Below, piece after piece: positions 1-8,584 of a stretch of 10,945 nt of DNA (position 1 is its first letter; each line of letters opens with the position of its first letter). Below the pieces are notes generated by a model, which worked only from the letters and a program-made list of their open reading frames with translations, did no database searches and was not told the DNA's origin. Position numbers and translations under genes: made by a program. Origin of the DNA: DATEEW01 sp035273665 (GTDB taxonomy: Bacteria > Pseudomonadota > Gammaproteobacteria > Burkholderiales > SG8-39); NCBI GenBank assembly GCA_035273665.1, contig DATEOW010000033.1:1-10945 (forward strand), read 5' to 3'.

Positions 1-495
1 TTAGACGATCTTCTCGAATTGGCCCGCATTGCCAACGCGTCGTGCACCCCTCAGAAGACGGATCTCAGCGGCTACGCCGAGGACATCATCGCCGATCTAC
101 GCGCCGCCGCACCGCAATGGCAGGGTGAGGTCATTATCGAACCCGGGTGCGTTGTGAACGGGGATCCGCATTTACTCCAAACCGCGTTGCAGCGTCTATT
201 GGCGAATGCTTGGAAGTTCAGTGCCCAGGCAAAGCCCCCATGCATCGAAGTGGGTTGTCGCAAGGAGGGAAAAGAAACGGCTGTATGGGTGCGCGACAAC
301 GGCGTTGGTTTTGACCCTGCGCATGCACATCGCCTTTTTCAGCCCTTGCAGCGCTTACACCGGACGGACCAATTCGCAGGTTCTGGCGTGGGACTGGCAA
401 TCGTCAAACGAGTAATCGACCGCCATGGCGGTCGAGTGTGGGCAAAAAATCTAAAAGAGGGCGGTGCTTGTTTTGGATTTGCCCTGCCCGATTGA
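1..495 (+). CDS. Sensor histidine kinase, C-terminal part (5' truncated by window edge)
   Basis: This is the C-terminal end of a sensor kinase that autophosphorylates on a histidine and passes the phosphate to a response regulator. The frame is open from base 1, so the gene starts upstream. The first residues (LDDLLELARI) look like the end of a HisKA dimerisation helix; the phosphorylated His itself would lie upstream. The remainder is a HATPase_c ATP-binding domain: N-box with Asn at window residue 69 (ANAWKFS), G1 box VRDNGVGFD around residues 97-105, F-box LFQPLQRLH, and G2 box GSGVGLAIVK around 127-136. The ending RHGGRVWAKN...GGACFGFALP resembles phytochrome-like and PAS-type kinases (family knowledge). 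The input domain is not visible, so the signal is unknown. The gene is convergent with the REC-GGDEF-EAL gene, 5 bases away, which makes that protein a candidate partner. The TTG at base 19 is internal and is not the start. Confidence 0.93.
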   Translation, partial: LDDLLELARIANASCTPQKTDLSGYAEDIIADLRAAAPQWQGEVIIEPGCVVNGDPHLLQTALQRLLANAWKFSAQAKPPCIEVGCRKEGKETAVWVRDNGVGFDPAHAHRLFQPLQRLHRTDQFAGSGVGLAIVKRVIDRHGGRVWAKNLKEGGACFGFALPD

Positions 496-504
496 GCGGG
501 TCAG
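484..504. other. Weak stem-loop spanning the convergent stop codons
   Basis: CTGCCCG (484-490) can pair with CGGGTCAG (497-504) around a 6-base loop, leaving T501 bulged. This gives a 7-bp stem that covers both the kinase stop (493-495) and the regulator stop (501-503). Neither strand has a T-run after it, so it is a poor intrinsic terminator. It could slow read-through or be chance. Confidence 0.25.
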
Positions 505-2300
505 TTCGCCATGGCGATGGCGAGATGTTCTTGGCTACGGCGTTCTTCACGCGTGCCGTCCTGCATCAGGCGCGAGATCTCCTCGATCTCCAGAGGCTTG
601 CCGTAGAGGAAGCCTTGCACGCGTTCACAACCTTCCTGCACCAGAAACTTTGACTGCTCCCGCGTCTCGATACCTTCCGCATGCGCCGTGAGTTTAAGCG
701 TGCGTGCCAGCGCCAGAATGGCGCGCACGATCGCCGCATCGTCTTCGTTGACGGTGATATCGCGGATAAAAGACTTGTCGATTTTCAGAATATCGATCGG
801 AAATCGTTTCAAATAGGCGAGTGACGAATAGCCGGTGCCGAAGTCATCGATGGCCAGTTGAAGGCCGATGTCTTTGAGGCGTCGCATTGTGGCTGCAGTG
901 GTCGGCGCGTCCTGCATCGCAAGCGTTTCGGTAATTTCAAGTTCCAACGACTCCGGCGGCAACTGCGTCTCGAAGAGAACGCGCTCCACCAGATCGGTCA
1001 GATTCGGCTGACGGAATTGTGCGGCAGACATGTTCACTGCGATCGTGAACGGGGTGTGGCCCCTGTCATGCCAGATCTTCGTTTGCGCGCAAGCTTGTTG
1101 GAGCACCCACGCGCCGATATCGACAATGAGGCCGGTTTCGTCAGCTATGGGAATGAACTGCATCGGCGAGATCAACCCGAGCTCAGGGTGGTGCCAGCGC
1201 AACAGCGCCTCCGCGCCGATGATCTGACGCCGCGACAGATCGTAGAACGGCTGATACATCAACTTCATTTCGTTGCGTGCGATTGCGTGACGTAAACCGC
1301 TCTCAAGCAACAACCGCAAGCGCGAGTCGACATGGATTTCGCTTCGATATACCTGGAATACATTGCGACCGCCTTGTTTGGCGTCGAACATCGCGCTTTC
1401 CGCATTTTTCATCAGCGTGATGGCGTCCCGACCGTGATCGGGGAAGAGTGCGATGCCGATAGATGGCGTTAGATAGAGTTCCTGGCCGCCAAGAGAGAAG
1501 GGGGCCGAGAACACATGCATGAGCGTCTCGGCACACGACGCTGCTTGCCGGCCCTGTTGCAGTTCGGACATGATGGCGAATTCGTCCCGGCCGACTCGTG
1601 CGATGACTCCCGCCTGGTTAAAGCGTGAAGAAAGCCGTTCGCCCACTTGGCGAATAAGGGTGTCGCCTGCCGCATAGCCGAAGGTTTCATTGATACGCAT
1701 GAAACGATCCAGATCGAGATAACAGATCGCGGCCCGCATAGTCGGAGCTTGTTCAACACGCTCATTTAACCGGTCCGCGAATAAACTTCTATTTGGCAGC
1801 CCAGTGAGTTCATCGAAGTTGGCCAGACGTACGATGGAGCGTTCCGCGCTTTCCTTCGCCCGACGCACGTGCCAGTGCTGCAGTTCGCGCTCAATGACGG
1901 GCAGAAGGCGTTCGGGAGAATTCTTGTAAATGAAATCCTGCGCGCCGCCTTCCATGGCGTTGATGCCTTGTTCTTGCCCCAACTCGCCGGAATAAATAAT
2001 GAAAGGGATGTCGCGTCCGCTGACCTTCAGCGTTTCGAGCGCCGCCAAAGAATCGAAGGCCGGCATTTGATGATCGGAAATCACCAAGTCCCAGTTGTCG
2101 GTCACCAGGGCGGAACGCATATCCTCTGCGTTGTCGACACGCATGCAGTGCGCGCCGGGATAACGGCTTTGAATCCGGCGGATGATGAGGAAAACGTCGT
2201 CCTCGGAATCGTCCACGATCAAAATGGACAGCGGGACCGGTGACGCGCTCGGCATCGTTCCGGCCGCTTTTACTGCCACGGTCTGGACGTTTGAAGACAT
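501..2300 (-). CDS. Response regulator with REC, degenerate GGDEF and EAL domains (c-di-GMP phosphodiesterase)
   Basis: A 599-aa cytoplasmic signalling protein predicted to hydrolyse the second messenger c-di-GMP under control of a phosphorelay. The REC domain spans about residues 24-140, with acidic pair D30/D31, phosphoacceptor D76 (VISDHQMP) and conserved K126. The GGDEF domain (about 155-320) keeps NFDELTGLPNR and the metal-binding DLD (196-198), but its signature reads GRDEF (237-241), so Arg replaces the second Gly. No RxxD inhibitory site is seen in front of it. The EAL domain (about 333-585) looks catalytically complete: E364 (EALLRW), N423, E455 (EITE), D485-D486 (DDFGTGYSS), K506, E542 (AEGIET) and Q562. 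Overall activity is therefore probably phosphodiesterase, with the GGDEF domain perhaps a GTP-sensing module (inference). The ATG at 2298-2300 has no strong ribosome-binding site; M16 is an alternative start. It stands alone on its strand and may be paired with the convergent kinase. Confidence 0.95.
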   Translation of the reverse strand: MSSNVQTVAVKAAGTMPSASPVPLSILIVDDSEDDVFLIIRRIQSRYPGAHCMRVDNAEDMRSALVTDNWDLVISDHQMPAFDSLAALETLKVSGRDIPFIIYSGELGQEQGINAMEGGAQDFIYKNSPERLLPVIERELQHWHVRRAKESAERSIVRLANFDELTGLPNRSLFADRLNERVEQAPTMRAAICYLDLDRFMRINETFGYAAGDTLIRQVGERLSSRFNQAGVIARVGRDEFAIMSELQQGRQAASCAETLMHVFSAPFSLGGQELYLTPSIGIALFPDHGRDAITLMKNAESAMFDAKQGGRNVFQVYRSEIHVDSRLRLLLESGLRHAIARNEMKLMYQPFYDLSRRQIIGAEALLRWHHPELGLISPMQFIPIADETGLIVDIGAWVLQQACAQTKIWHDRGHTPFTIAVNMSAAQFRQPNLTDLVERVLFETQLPPESLELEITETLAMQDAPTTAATMRRLKDIGLQLAIDDFGTGYSSLAYLKRFPIDILKIDKSFIRDITVNEDDAAIVRAILALARTLKLTAHAEGIETREQSKFLVQEGCERVQGFLYGKPLEIEEISRLMQDGTREERRSQEHLAIAMAN

Positions 2301-2329
2301 ACCGGAACTATCGGCTTCGCCGGCCCATT

Positions 2330-2367
2330 CTTAAGGCTTAAGTGGTTGTTACAGCGACTTAAAGTGG
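2330..2367. promoter_or_regulatory. Repeated CTTAA boxes upstream of the response regulator
   Basis: CTTAAGTGG at 2337-2345 recurs as CTTAAAGTGG at 2358-2367, so the starts are 21 bases apart, about two helical turns. A third CTTAAG lies at 2330-2335, forming CTTAA-GGC-TTAAG with the first box. The group lies 30-67 bases upstream of the regulator ATG. The spacing is compatible with a dimeric activator or repressor site, but no known regulator is recognised. The rest of the divergent gap (2368-2545) holds a TATAGT hexamer at 2520-2525 that could be a -10 box for the dehydrogenase gene, though no good -35 box matches it. The GGAGG at 2536-2540 is that gene's ribosome-binding site. Confidence 0.3.
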
Positions 2368-2545
2368 ATTTTGCCCGCTATTCGCCCGGTCCGGTTTCGC
2401 GCGGTTTCGAGAAAGATTCGGGAATGTCTTGAATCGAATAGAAAAGCCAGGGGAGGGGCGGGGTACCCGAATACCGCCGGATCAGTGCCCCGTATAGGAA
2501 GCTTTCGAGCACACATTGTTATAGTGAGCGCCCTCGGAGGAAAAG

Positions 2546-5500
2546 ATGCTGACTCGCACTGAGCAGGCCAAAAACGAATGGGTGGAAGCGGCCCTTGATG
2601 CCGCTCGAAATAGCGCCGCTGATATCGAGCCCGGCAGGCTTCAGCGCTTCATCACCGAATATTTCAAGCCAGTCGATCCGGAAGACTGTGCCGAGCAGGG
2701 CGCCGTTGCGTTGGCCGCCATGGCCCTCGCGCATTTGCGCTATGGCGCGAGGCGCGAGCCCAAACATGCTTTGGTGCGGGTGTACAACCCAACGCAGGCC
2801 GAACACGGTTGGGAGTCGCCGCATACGATTGTGGAAATCGTTAATGACGATATGCCCTTTCTGGTCGACTCGAGCGCCATGGAAGTCAATCGCCAAGGAC
2901 TTTCGCTGCATCTGCTGATCCACCCGCTCTATGTCGTGCGGCGCGATGCGGCTGGGAACCTCGTCGAGCTATTTGGCCCGGATAGCGAGGTCGCCGGCCA
3001 ACGCGAGTCCTTCATTCATATAGAAGTGGATCGTCTGGATGAGGAGGCGGCACACCAGTTAAGCGAACGACTCTCGCAAGCCTTGGCAGATGTACGGCTG
3101 GCCGTGGAAGATTGGCCAAAAATGCGCGAACGCATGCAGCAGGTGTTAACCGGGTTGGAAGCACCCGTGCTGTCGGCGCTGCCGGCGGAAATGGTCGAAG
3201 AGACGCGCGCCTTCTTGCGCTGGCTGCTCGACAACCATTTCACTTTTCTCGGTTATCGATCGCAGGATTTAGTACAACACGAAGGTCAAGATGCCTTGCG
3301 CGTGACGCCGGCCACCGGCTTGGGTGTGTTGCGTGATGGCGCGTCAGCCAAACTATCCTCTGCCTTCGCCGCTTTGCCGCCGGCAGTGCGCGCTTATGCG
3401 CGCAATAAGGATTTGCTACTGCTCAACAAATCCAACACACGCTCGACCGTACATCGTCCCGGCTACCTCGATTACGTCGGTATCAAGCGGTATGACGCCC
3501 ATGGCGAGGTGTGCGGCGAACATCGCTTCATCGGTCTGTATACCCATGCGGCCTATAGCGCAAATCCCTTCGATATTCCCGTGCTGCGACTCAAAGCCAG
3601 ACAGGTCATGCAAACGGCCGGCGTGCGCGCGGGCAGCCATGCCGCGAAGACGCTCGAGCAAATCCTGGTCGACTATCCGCGCGACGAGTTATTCCAAATT
3701 GACGCGGAACAACTCAAAGAAGTGGCGCTATCGATACTGCACTTAGGGGAGCGCCAGCGCCTTCGCCTCTTTGTTCGCCGTGACCGCTTCGAACGTTTTG
3801 TATCCTGCCTTATCTACGCGCCGCGCGAGCACTACAGTACCGACTTACGCCGCACCTGGCAGGCGATTTTGATGGAGGCTTTCCAGGGCAGTGCGACCGA
3901 GTTCAATGTGCATTTATCCGAATCTGCGCTCGCCCGAGTCCTCATTACCGTAAGAACGACGCCTGGGAAGCTGCCGCAGGTCGACAACCGATCCATCGAG
4001 CAACGTCTGAGCGAAGCCGCGCGGCCGTGGGACGATGCCTTGCGCTTTGCGTTGATACGCGAAATGGGCGAAGGCGAGGGCCTCGCGCTCTATCGCCGAT
4101 TCGAACGCGCCTTCCCCGCGGCCTATCGAGAAGATTTCACTGCGCGGGAAGCGGTCGCGGATGTGCGTTTACTCGCGCAGATAAGTGAGAATGCGCTGGG
4201 CATGCGCCTGTATCGTCCCGCAGTTCAAGAGGGCGACAAGCCTGTGCTGCGTCTCAAACTCGTTCGACGAGATGAACCGCTCACGCTCTCCGATAGCATG
4301 CCGATGCTTGAACGCATGGGCCTCAAGGTCTTGCAGGAACGTCCTTACCGTATTACACGTCGGTTGCAAGACGGCGCTAAAAACAATCCGCCTGACAGTA
4401 CGCCGACCAAGGTCACGGTTTCCGGCACGGACAAGCCAGCGAACTCGTTGCGATCTGCTCCGGATATGAACGGCGTTTGGTGGCTGCACGATTTTGCTTT
4501 TGAAGTGCCTTCCCCCCTCGTCCTTGACGACGAGAATACATTCAATCAGCTACGCGGTATTTTCGAAGAGTCCTTTGCGCGCGTACACGCGGGCGAAATC
4601 GAAAACGACAACTTCAATCGCTTGGTGTTGGAGGCGCGCCTGAGCGCCGACGAAATAACAATCTTGCGCGCTTATGCAAGATATCTGCGGCAGATCAATT
4701 TCCCGCTGACCCAGAGCTTTGTCGAAGAGACGCTTGCGGCACACGCAGACATTACGCGCATGCTCGTGGTGTTGTTTAAATTGCGTTTCGACCCCGCGCG
4801 CCAGGCGGAAGCCGAGGTGCAACAGGAAACGCTCGCCATCGAAAGCGCCTTGGAGGGCGTCGCAAATCTGAACGAAGATCGTGTGCTGCGGCAATATCTC
4901 GCATTGATCCTTGCCACGTTGCGCACCAACTACTGGCGTCGCGGCGAGAACGGTGCACGCCGTTCCTTTTTGTCCTTCAAATTTGATCCGCATAAAGTGC
5001 CCGGCCTGCCCGAACCAAAGCCGCTATACGAAATATTCGTGTACTCGGCTCGTTTCGAAGGCGTGCATTTGCGCGGCGGAAAAGTGGCGCGCGGCGGCTT
5101 GCGTTGGTCGGATCGGCCGGAAGATTTTCGTACGGAGGTGTTGGGCCTGGTTAAAGCGCAGATGGTCAAGAATGCCGTCATCGTGCCAGTAGGCTCGAAA
5201 GGCGGATTCGTGCTGAAGCGCGCGACGGCAGCGGGCGATCGGGAAGCTTTGATGAAGGAGGGCATCGCCTGTTATCAGGACTATTTGCGCGGTCTGCTTG
5301 ATTTGACGGATAACCTGATCGATGGCGCCGTGGTCCCGCCCGCCATGCTGAAACGTTTTGACGACGACGATCCGTATCTTGTTGTCGCTGCGGACAAGGG
5401 GACGGCAACTTTTTCGGATCTCGCCAACGGCATTGCCAAGGAATATGGTTTTTGGTTGAACGATGCGTTCGCTTCCGGGGGCTCGGTGGGTTACGACCAC

Positions 5501-7474
5501 AAAGCGATGGGCATCACGGCGCGCGGCGCGTGGGAATCGGTGAAGCGTCATTTCAGAGCAATCGGCATAGACACCCAGCGCACAGCGTTTACCGTGGTTG
5601 GTATCGGAGACATGTCGGGCGATGTATTTGGCAATGGCATGTTGCTGTCGAAACATATTCGCCTGGTTGCGGCCTTTGATCACCGGCATATTTTTATCGA
5701 TCCCACGCCGGATGCAGGCTCGAGCTTCGCTGAGCGGGAGCGTTTGTTCAAGATGCCGCGTTCCTCCTGGGCGGACTACAACAGCATGCTGATTTCCGCA
5801 GGTGGTGGCGTCTATCCGAGATCGGTAAAGCGCATCGCGCTTTCTTCCCAGGCGGCCGCGGCACTGGGTCTCGAAGATGCAGTCGATCTCACGCCCAGCG
5901 AAGTGGTCACCGCGATTCTTAAAGCGCCGGTGGATCTGCTCTATAACGGCGGCATCGGAACCTATGTGAAGGCAAGCGATGAAGCACACGCGGAAGTCGG
6001 TGACCGAAGCAATGACGTACTGCGCGTAAATGGCAAGGATTTGCGTTGCAAGATCGTTGCCGAAGGCGGGAATCTCGGATTCACTCAACGCGGTCGAGTG
6101 GAGTTCGCCATGAAGGGCGGCCGCATCAACACGGATGCGATCGACAACTCCGCCGGCGTGGATGCTTCGGACCACGAAGTCAATATCAAGATTCTTTTGG
6201 GGCTCGTGGTCGAAGATGGCGTGCTGAATGAAACGCAGCGCAATAGCCTACTTGCGGCGATGACGGATGAAGTGGGTCAACTTGTCTTGCGCGATAACTA
6301 CTTTCAGAATCAGGTTCTGGCGCTCACCGACCGGGGCGGCATGGAACTCCTCGACGGTCAACAGCGCTTCCTGCAGTTCCTCGAAAGAGCGCACCGCCTG
6401 AATAGAGCGCTCGAATATTTACCTGACGATGTCGAGATCGACGCGCGGCGCAGCGGCGGTAAGGGACTAACGCGGCCGGAACTCGCAGTCCTGCTCGCCT
6501 ATTCAAAGATGTGGTTGTATGACGAAATGCTGGCATCCTCGTTGCCCGATGATGCCTGGGTGGCCACTGCGCTTGCTCGATACTTTCCCACGCCCTTACG
6601 CGAAATCTATGCTTCTTATATGCAGCGGCATCCGCTGCGCCGGGAAATCATATCCACCCATGTGATCAACAGCATGATCAATCGGGTGGGAAGCACTTTT
6701 GTTCATCAAATGTTGGAGGCAAGCGGCGCGCAAGCACACGAAGTCATCCGTTCTTATCTATTGGCCCGCGAGGTATTTGGAATGGTGCCTTTGTGGCAAT
6801 CCATCGAAGCGTTGGATAATCGGGTGCCCGCAGCGGTGCAAATGGAAATGCAGGCGCAATTGGAGTACCTGGTTGCTCGTGCTACGAACTGGTTTATTCG
6901 ATCGCCGCGCTTACGTGCGCCCTTGGAAACAACGATCGAACACTTTGTCCCCGGTGTAGAAAGCCTGTTCGCAAACTTGCATCGGTTGACCGATCAAGCG
7001 TCGCAGCGTCAACTGGAAACGCATGCTGCGCATTATATCGATGCAGGTGTGCCGGCCGACCTTGCGAGGCGTGTCGCGGCGTACGATACGGTGTACGCAG
7101 CCTTGGACATTGTCGAAGTCTCCGGGACAAGCAACAGGTCCGTGGAAGATGTGGCTTCGGTGTGGTTCGGCCTTGCGGCCCGCTTCGGCTGGGAATGGTT
7201 GATGGAGAAGATTGCGGCGCTTGAAGACGACGATTACTGGCGTATGCGGGCAAAGGCAGCCTTGCGAGAAGACCTCGCCGGCTTGCAACGCACGATCACC
7301 GCGCAGGCGCTAGCGGAGAATGCCGATGCCCAAACGGCAGTCGATGCCTGGATGCGATCGCATCCCGTGGTAGTCGGTCGCGCGGGCAAGATGTTGGAGG
7401 AACTACGCGCCGGGCCTCCGCCCGATCAGGCCATGCTGGCGGTCGCCCTGAGAGAATGGCGTCAATGGGATTGA
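2546..7474 (+). CDS. gdhB: NAD-specific glutamate dehydrogenase, large (about 180 kDa) class
   Basis: Catalyses NAD-dependent oxidative deamination of glutamate to 2-oxoglutarate and ammonia in the cytoplasm, normally the catabolic direction. At 1642 aa it has the usual length of the bacterial large-GDH family (Bac_GDH, as in Pseudomonas aeruginosa GdhB). The N-terminal half holds the regulatory ACT-like region (for example NDDMPFLVDSSAMEVN). The catalytic core begins near residue 849 with RGGLRWSDR, followed by GLVKAQMVKNAVIVPVGSKGG (K870, and K885 as the likely catalytic Lys). The dinucleotide-binding part contains VVGIGDMSGD (1017-1026), then NGGIGTYVK (1134-1142) and AEGGNLGF (1172-1179). 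The C-terminal helical domain follows to the end. The start is well supported: GGAGG at 2536-2540 lies five bases before ATG. Residues 608-642 are a polar Pro/Thr/Ser/Lys-rich stretch between ERPYRI and the conserved VWWLHDF, and look like a loop insertion. The symbol follows the Pseudomonas name. The 61-base gap to the next gene shows no terminator. Confidence 0.97.
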   Translation: MLTRTEQAKNEWVEAALDAARNSAADIEPGRLQRFITEYFKPVDPEDCAEQGAVALAAMALAHLRYGARREPKHALVRVYNPTQAEHGWESPHTIVEIVNDDMPFLVDSSAMEVNRQGLSLHLLIHPLYVVRRDAAGNLVELFGPDSEVAGQRESFIHIEVDRLDEEAAHQLSERLSQALADVRLAVEDWPKMRERMQQVLTGLEAPVLSALPAEMVEETRAFLRWLLDNHFTFLGYRSQDLVQHEGQDALRVTPATGLGVLRDGASAKLSSAFAALPPAVRAYARNKDLLLLNKSNTRSTVHRPGYLDYVGIKRYDAHGEVCGEHRFIGLYTHAAYSANPFDIPVLRLKARQVMQTAGVRAGSHAAKTLEQILVDYPRDELFQIDAEQLKEVALSILHLGERQRLRLFVRRDRFERFVSCLIYAPREHYSTDLRRTWQAILMEAFQGSATEFNVHLSESALARVLITVRTTPGKLPQVDNRSIEQRLSEAARPWDDALRFALIREMGEGEGLALYRRFERAFPAAYREDFTAREAVADVRLLAQISENALGMRLYRPAVQEGDKPVLRLKLVRRDEPLTLSDSMPMLERMGLKVLQERPYRITRRLQDGAKNNPPDSTPTKVTVSGTDKPANSLRSAPDMNGVWWLHDFAFEVPSPLVLDDENTFNQLRGIFEESFARVHAGEIENDNFNRLVLEARLSADEITILRAYARYLRQINFPLTQSFVEETLAAHADITRMLVVLFKLRFDPARQAEAEVQQETLAIESALEGVANLNEDRVLRQYLALILATLRTNYWRRGENGARRSFLSFKFDPHKVPGLPEPKPLYEIFVYSARFEGVHLRGGKVARGGLRWSDRPEDFRTEVLGLVKAQMVKNAVIVPVGSKGGFVLKRATAAGDREALMKEGIACYQDYLRGLLDLTDNLIDGAVVPPAMLKRFDDDDPYLVVAADKGTATFSDLANGIAKEYGFWLNDAFASGGSVGYDHKAMGITARGAWESVKRHFRAIGIDTQRTAFTVVGIGDMSGDVFGNGMLLSKHIRLVAAFDHRHIFIDPTPDAGSSFAERERLFKMPRSSWADYNSMLISAGGGVYPRSVKRIALSSQAAAALGLEDAVDLTPSEVVTAILKAPVDLLYNGGIGTYVKASDEAHAEVGDRSNDVLRVNGKDLRCKIVAEGGNLGFTQRGRVEFAMKGGRINTDAIDNSAGVDASDHEVNIKILLGLVVEDGVLNETQRNSLLAAMTDEVGQLVLRDNYFQNQVLALTDRGGMELLDGQQRFLQFLERAHRLNRALEYLPDDVEIDARRSGGKGLTRPELAVLLAYSKMWLYDEMLASSLPDDAWVATALARYFPTPLREIYASYMQRHPLRREIISTHVINSMINRVGSTFVHQMLEASGAQAHEVIRSYLLAREVFGMVPLWQSIEALDNRVPAAVQMEMQAQLEYLVARATNWFIRSPRLRAPLETTIEHFVPGVESLFANLHRLTDQASQRQLETHAAHYIDAGVPADLARRVAAYDTVYAALDIVEVSGTSNRSVEDVASVWFGLAARFGWEWLMEKIAALEDDDYWRMRAKAALREDLAGLQRTITAQALAENADAQTAVDAWMRSHPVVVGRAGKMLEELRAGPPPDQAMLAVALREWRQWD

Positions 7475-7535
7475 GGGGGCGGAACCAAAAGCGAAGGGGC
7501 ACGTCATACGAGCCGATTCAAAGCAGGGAAGAGAA

Positions 7536-7868
7536 ATGAAAAATGCCAGCATTGCCATGTGCTTCTTATTAAGTACCGCTGCATTGGCGCAGGTGCCTGA
7601 GCGAGACGAAACGTATTGGAAGGCACAACAGCAAGTGGAGTTCACCCGCCGTACGGCCGTGGATGCCGAACAAAAGCTGAAAGAAGCGGAACAGCGATTA
7701 CGGGAAGCGCAAGCGGCACGCGAGTCAGCAGAAAAACAGCTTGAGAAAGCACGCCAGCAGGAATCGACAGCCCAGGCCGCGGTGCCGGCCGCTAAAGCTC
7801 GGGCCGAAGCTTCGGTACAAGCTTGGCAGGATGCTCGGGCCGAGTTCGATCGCATTCGCAAACCTTGA
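7536..7868 (+). CDS. Small secreted coiled-coil protein of unknown function
   Basis: A 110-aa protein that I do not recognise as a named family. The N-terminus is a clear Sec signal peptide, with a probable signal peptidase I cut after A18 (ALA|QVP), so the mature protein of about 92 aa is likely periplasmic. The mature part is almost wholly charged, Ala/Glu/Gln/Lys/Arg-rich sequence with heptad character from about residue 25 to 105 (for example AEQKLKEAEQRLREAQAARE), predicting one long helix or coiled coil. It has no Cys after the signal peptide and no catalytic motif. The ribosome-binding site is the GGGAAGAG run just before ATG at 7536. The stop (7866-7868) is 20 bases before the SIMPL gene, so the two are almost certainly co-transcribed. 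A role as a small periplasmic structural or adaptor protein is inference. Confidence 0.8.
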   Translation: MKNASIAMCFLLSTAALAQVPERDETYWKAQQQVEFTRRTAVDAEQKLKEAEQRLREAQAARESAEKQLEKARQQESTAQAAVPAAKARAEASVQAWQDARAEFDRIRKP

Positions 7869-7888
7869 CCGAATTAAAGGAGAAGAAC

Positions 7889-8578
7889 ATGTCCGCAAGG
7901 CGTTTTTTTATTGGGGCTCTGCTGCTAGGGTGCGCGTCGCTGAGCTTTGCGCACGAAGCGCCGCCCCGCTATAACCAGATCGATCTGCAGGTCGATGTGT
8001 CGCGTGAAGTACAAAACGATTTGATGAACGCGACGATGTATAGCGAGTTGAACGAAGCCAATGCCGGCCAGCTCACGCAGAAGCTGAATCGAATCGGCAA
8101 TGACGCCGTTGCCCTGGCGAAGCAGCATAAGGCGGTGAAAGTACGTACCGGTTACAACCAGACCTATCCTGTATACGATCGCAATAACAAACTTGTCGGT
8201 TGGCGCGGGCGAACGGAAGTGAGGCTGGAAGGAAAGGATTTCGCTGCGGTCTCCGACCTTATCGGGGCATTGCAGAGCACGATGCAATTGGGTGGCGTCA
8301 GTTTTTCGGTTTCGCCGGAGCTGCGGCGCGATACGCAAAACGAGCTCATGAAGGAAGTGGTGGCCGCCTTCCGCGCGCGTGCGGACATTCTGAAACAGGC
8401 CCTCGGCGCAAAAAGCTACAAGTTGCGCTCGCTCGCCGTCAATACCGAAGGCGGCGGCGGCCCGCGGCCGGTGGCAATGAGCATGCGCGCCGAAAAAGCG
8501 GCGGATATGGCGCCGAGTTTTGAAGCCGGCACCAGCGAGATCCAAGTATTTGCGAGCGGCGGCATCGAAGTCGAGTAA
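7889..8578 (+). CDS. SIMPL (DUF541) domain exported protein
   Basis: A 229-aa protein of the SIMPL/DUF541 family, whose members are mostly periplasmic or outer-membrane-associated; in E. coli the relative YggE is linked to oxidative stress. The start at 7889 is chosen because GGAG (7879-7882) precedes it at a good distance and a signal peptide follows at once; an in-frame ATG at 7823 would overlap the previous gene and bury that signal. Residues 1-21 form the signal peptide, with a cut likely at SFA|HEA. The LLGC at 12-15 is a poor lipobox, so lipoprotein status is possible but less likely. The domain shows the family's pattern: an early V-x-V-S-x-E strand (VDVSREVQNDL), a long helix with many Asn/Ala, a VRTGYNQTYPVYD strand, and the later EVVAAFRARADILKQALG helix. 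The C-terminus (TSEIQVFASGGIEVE) closes the fold. It lies between the coiled-coil gene and the hydrolase gene in one tight cluster. Confidence 0.9.
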   Translation: MSARRFFIGALLLGCASLSFAHEAPPRYNQIDLQVDVSREVQNDLMNATMYSELNEANAGQLTQKLNRIGNDAVALAKQHKAVKVRTGYNQTYPVYDRNNKLVGWRGRTEVRLEGKDFAAVSDLIGALQSTMQLGGVSFSVSPELRRDTQNELMKEVVAAFRARADILKQALGAKSYKLRSLAVNTEGGGGPRPVAMSMRAEKAADMAPSFEAGTSEIQVFASGGIEVE

Positions 8579-8584
8579 AGCGCC

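Noticed and set aside
858..1295. Plus-strand open frame opposite the EAL domain
   Set aside because: The opposite strand encodes clear EAL and GGDEF motifs; this frame has shadow-like Arg/Cys/His-rich composition.
2461..2468. GGGTACCC palindrome in the divergent gap
   Set aside because: At eight bases and a single copy it is too short to support an operator call.
5024..6175. Long minus-strand open frame (383 codons) inside the glutamate dehydrogenase gene
   Set aside because: It lies wholly antisense to strongly conserved catalytic-domain sequence, its translation is His/Arg/Cys-rich with no recognisable motif, and such frames are common opposite GC-rich genes.
7804..7815. Palindrome CCGAAGCTTCGG
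   Set aside because: It is a single 12-base palindrome with no loop, inside a coding region, with no partner site; probably chance.
7823..7888. Upstream in-frame start for the SIMPL gene
   Set aside because: It would overlap the coiled-coil gene and place the signal peptide internally; ATG at 7889 has a good ribosome-binding site.
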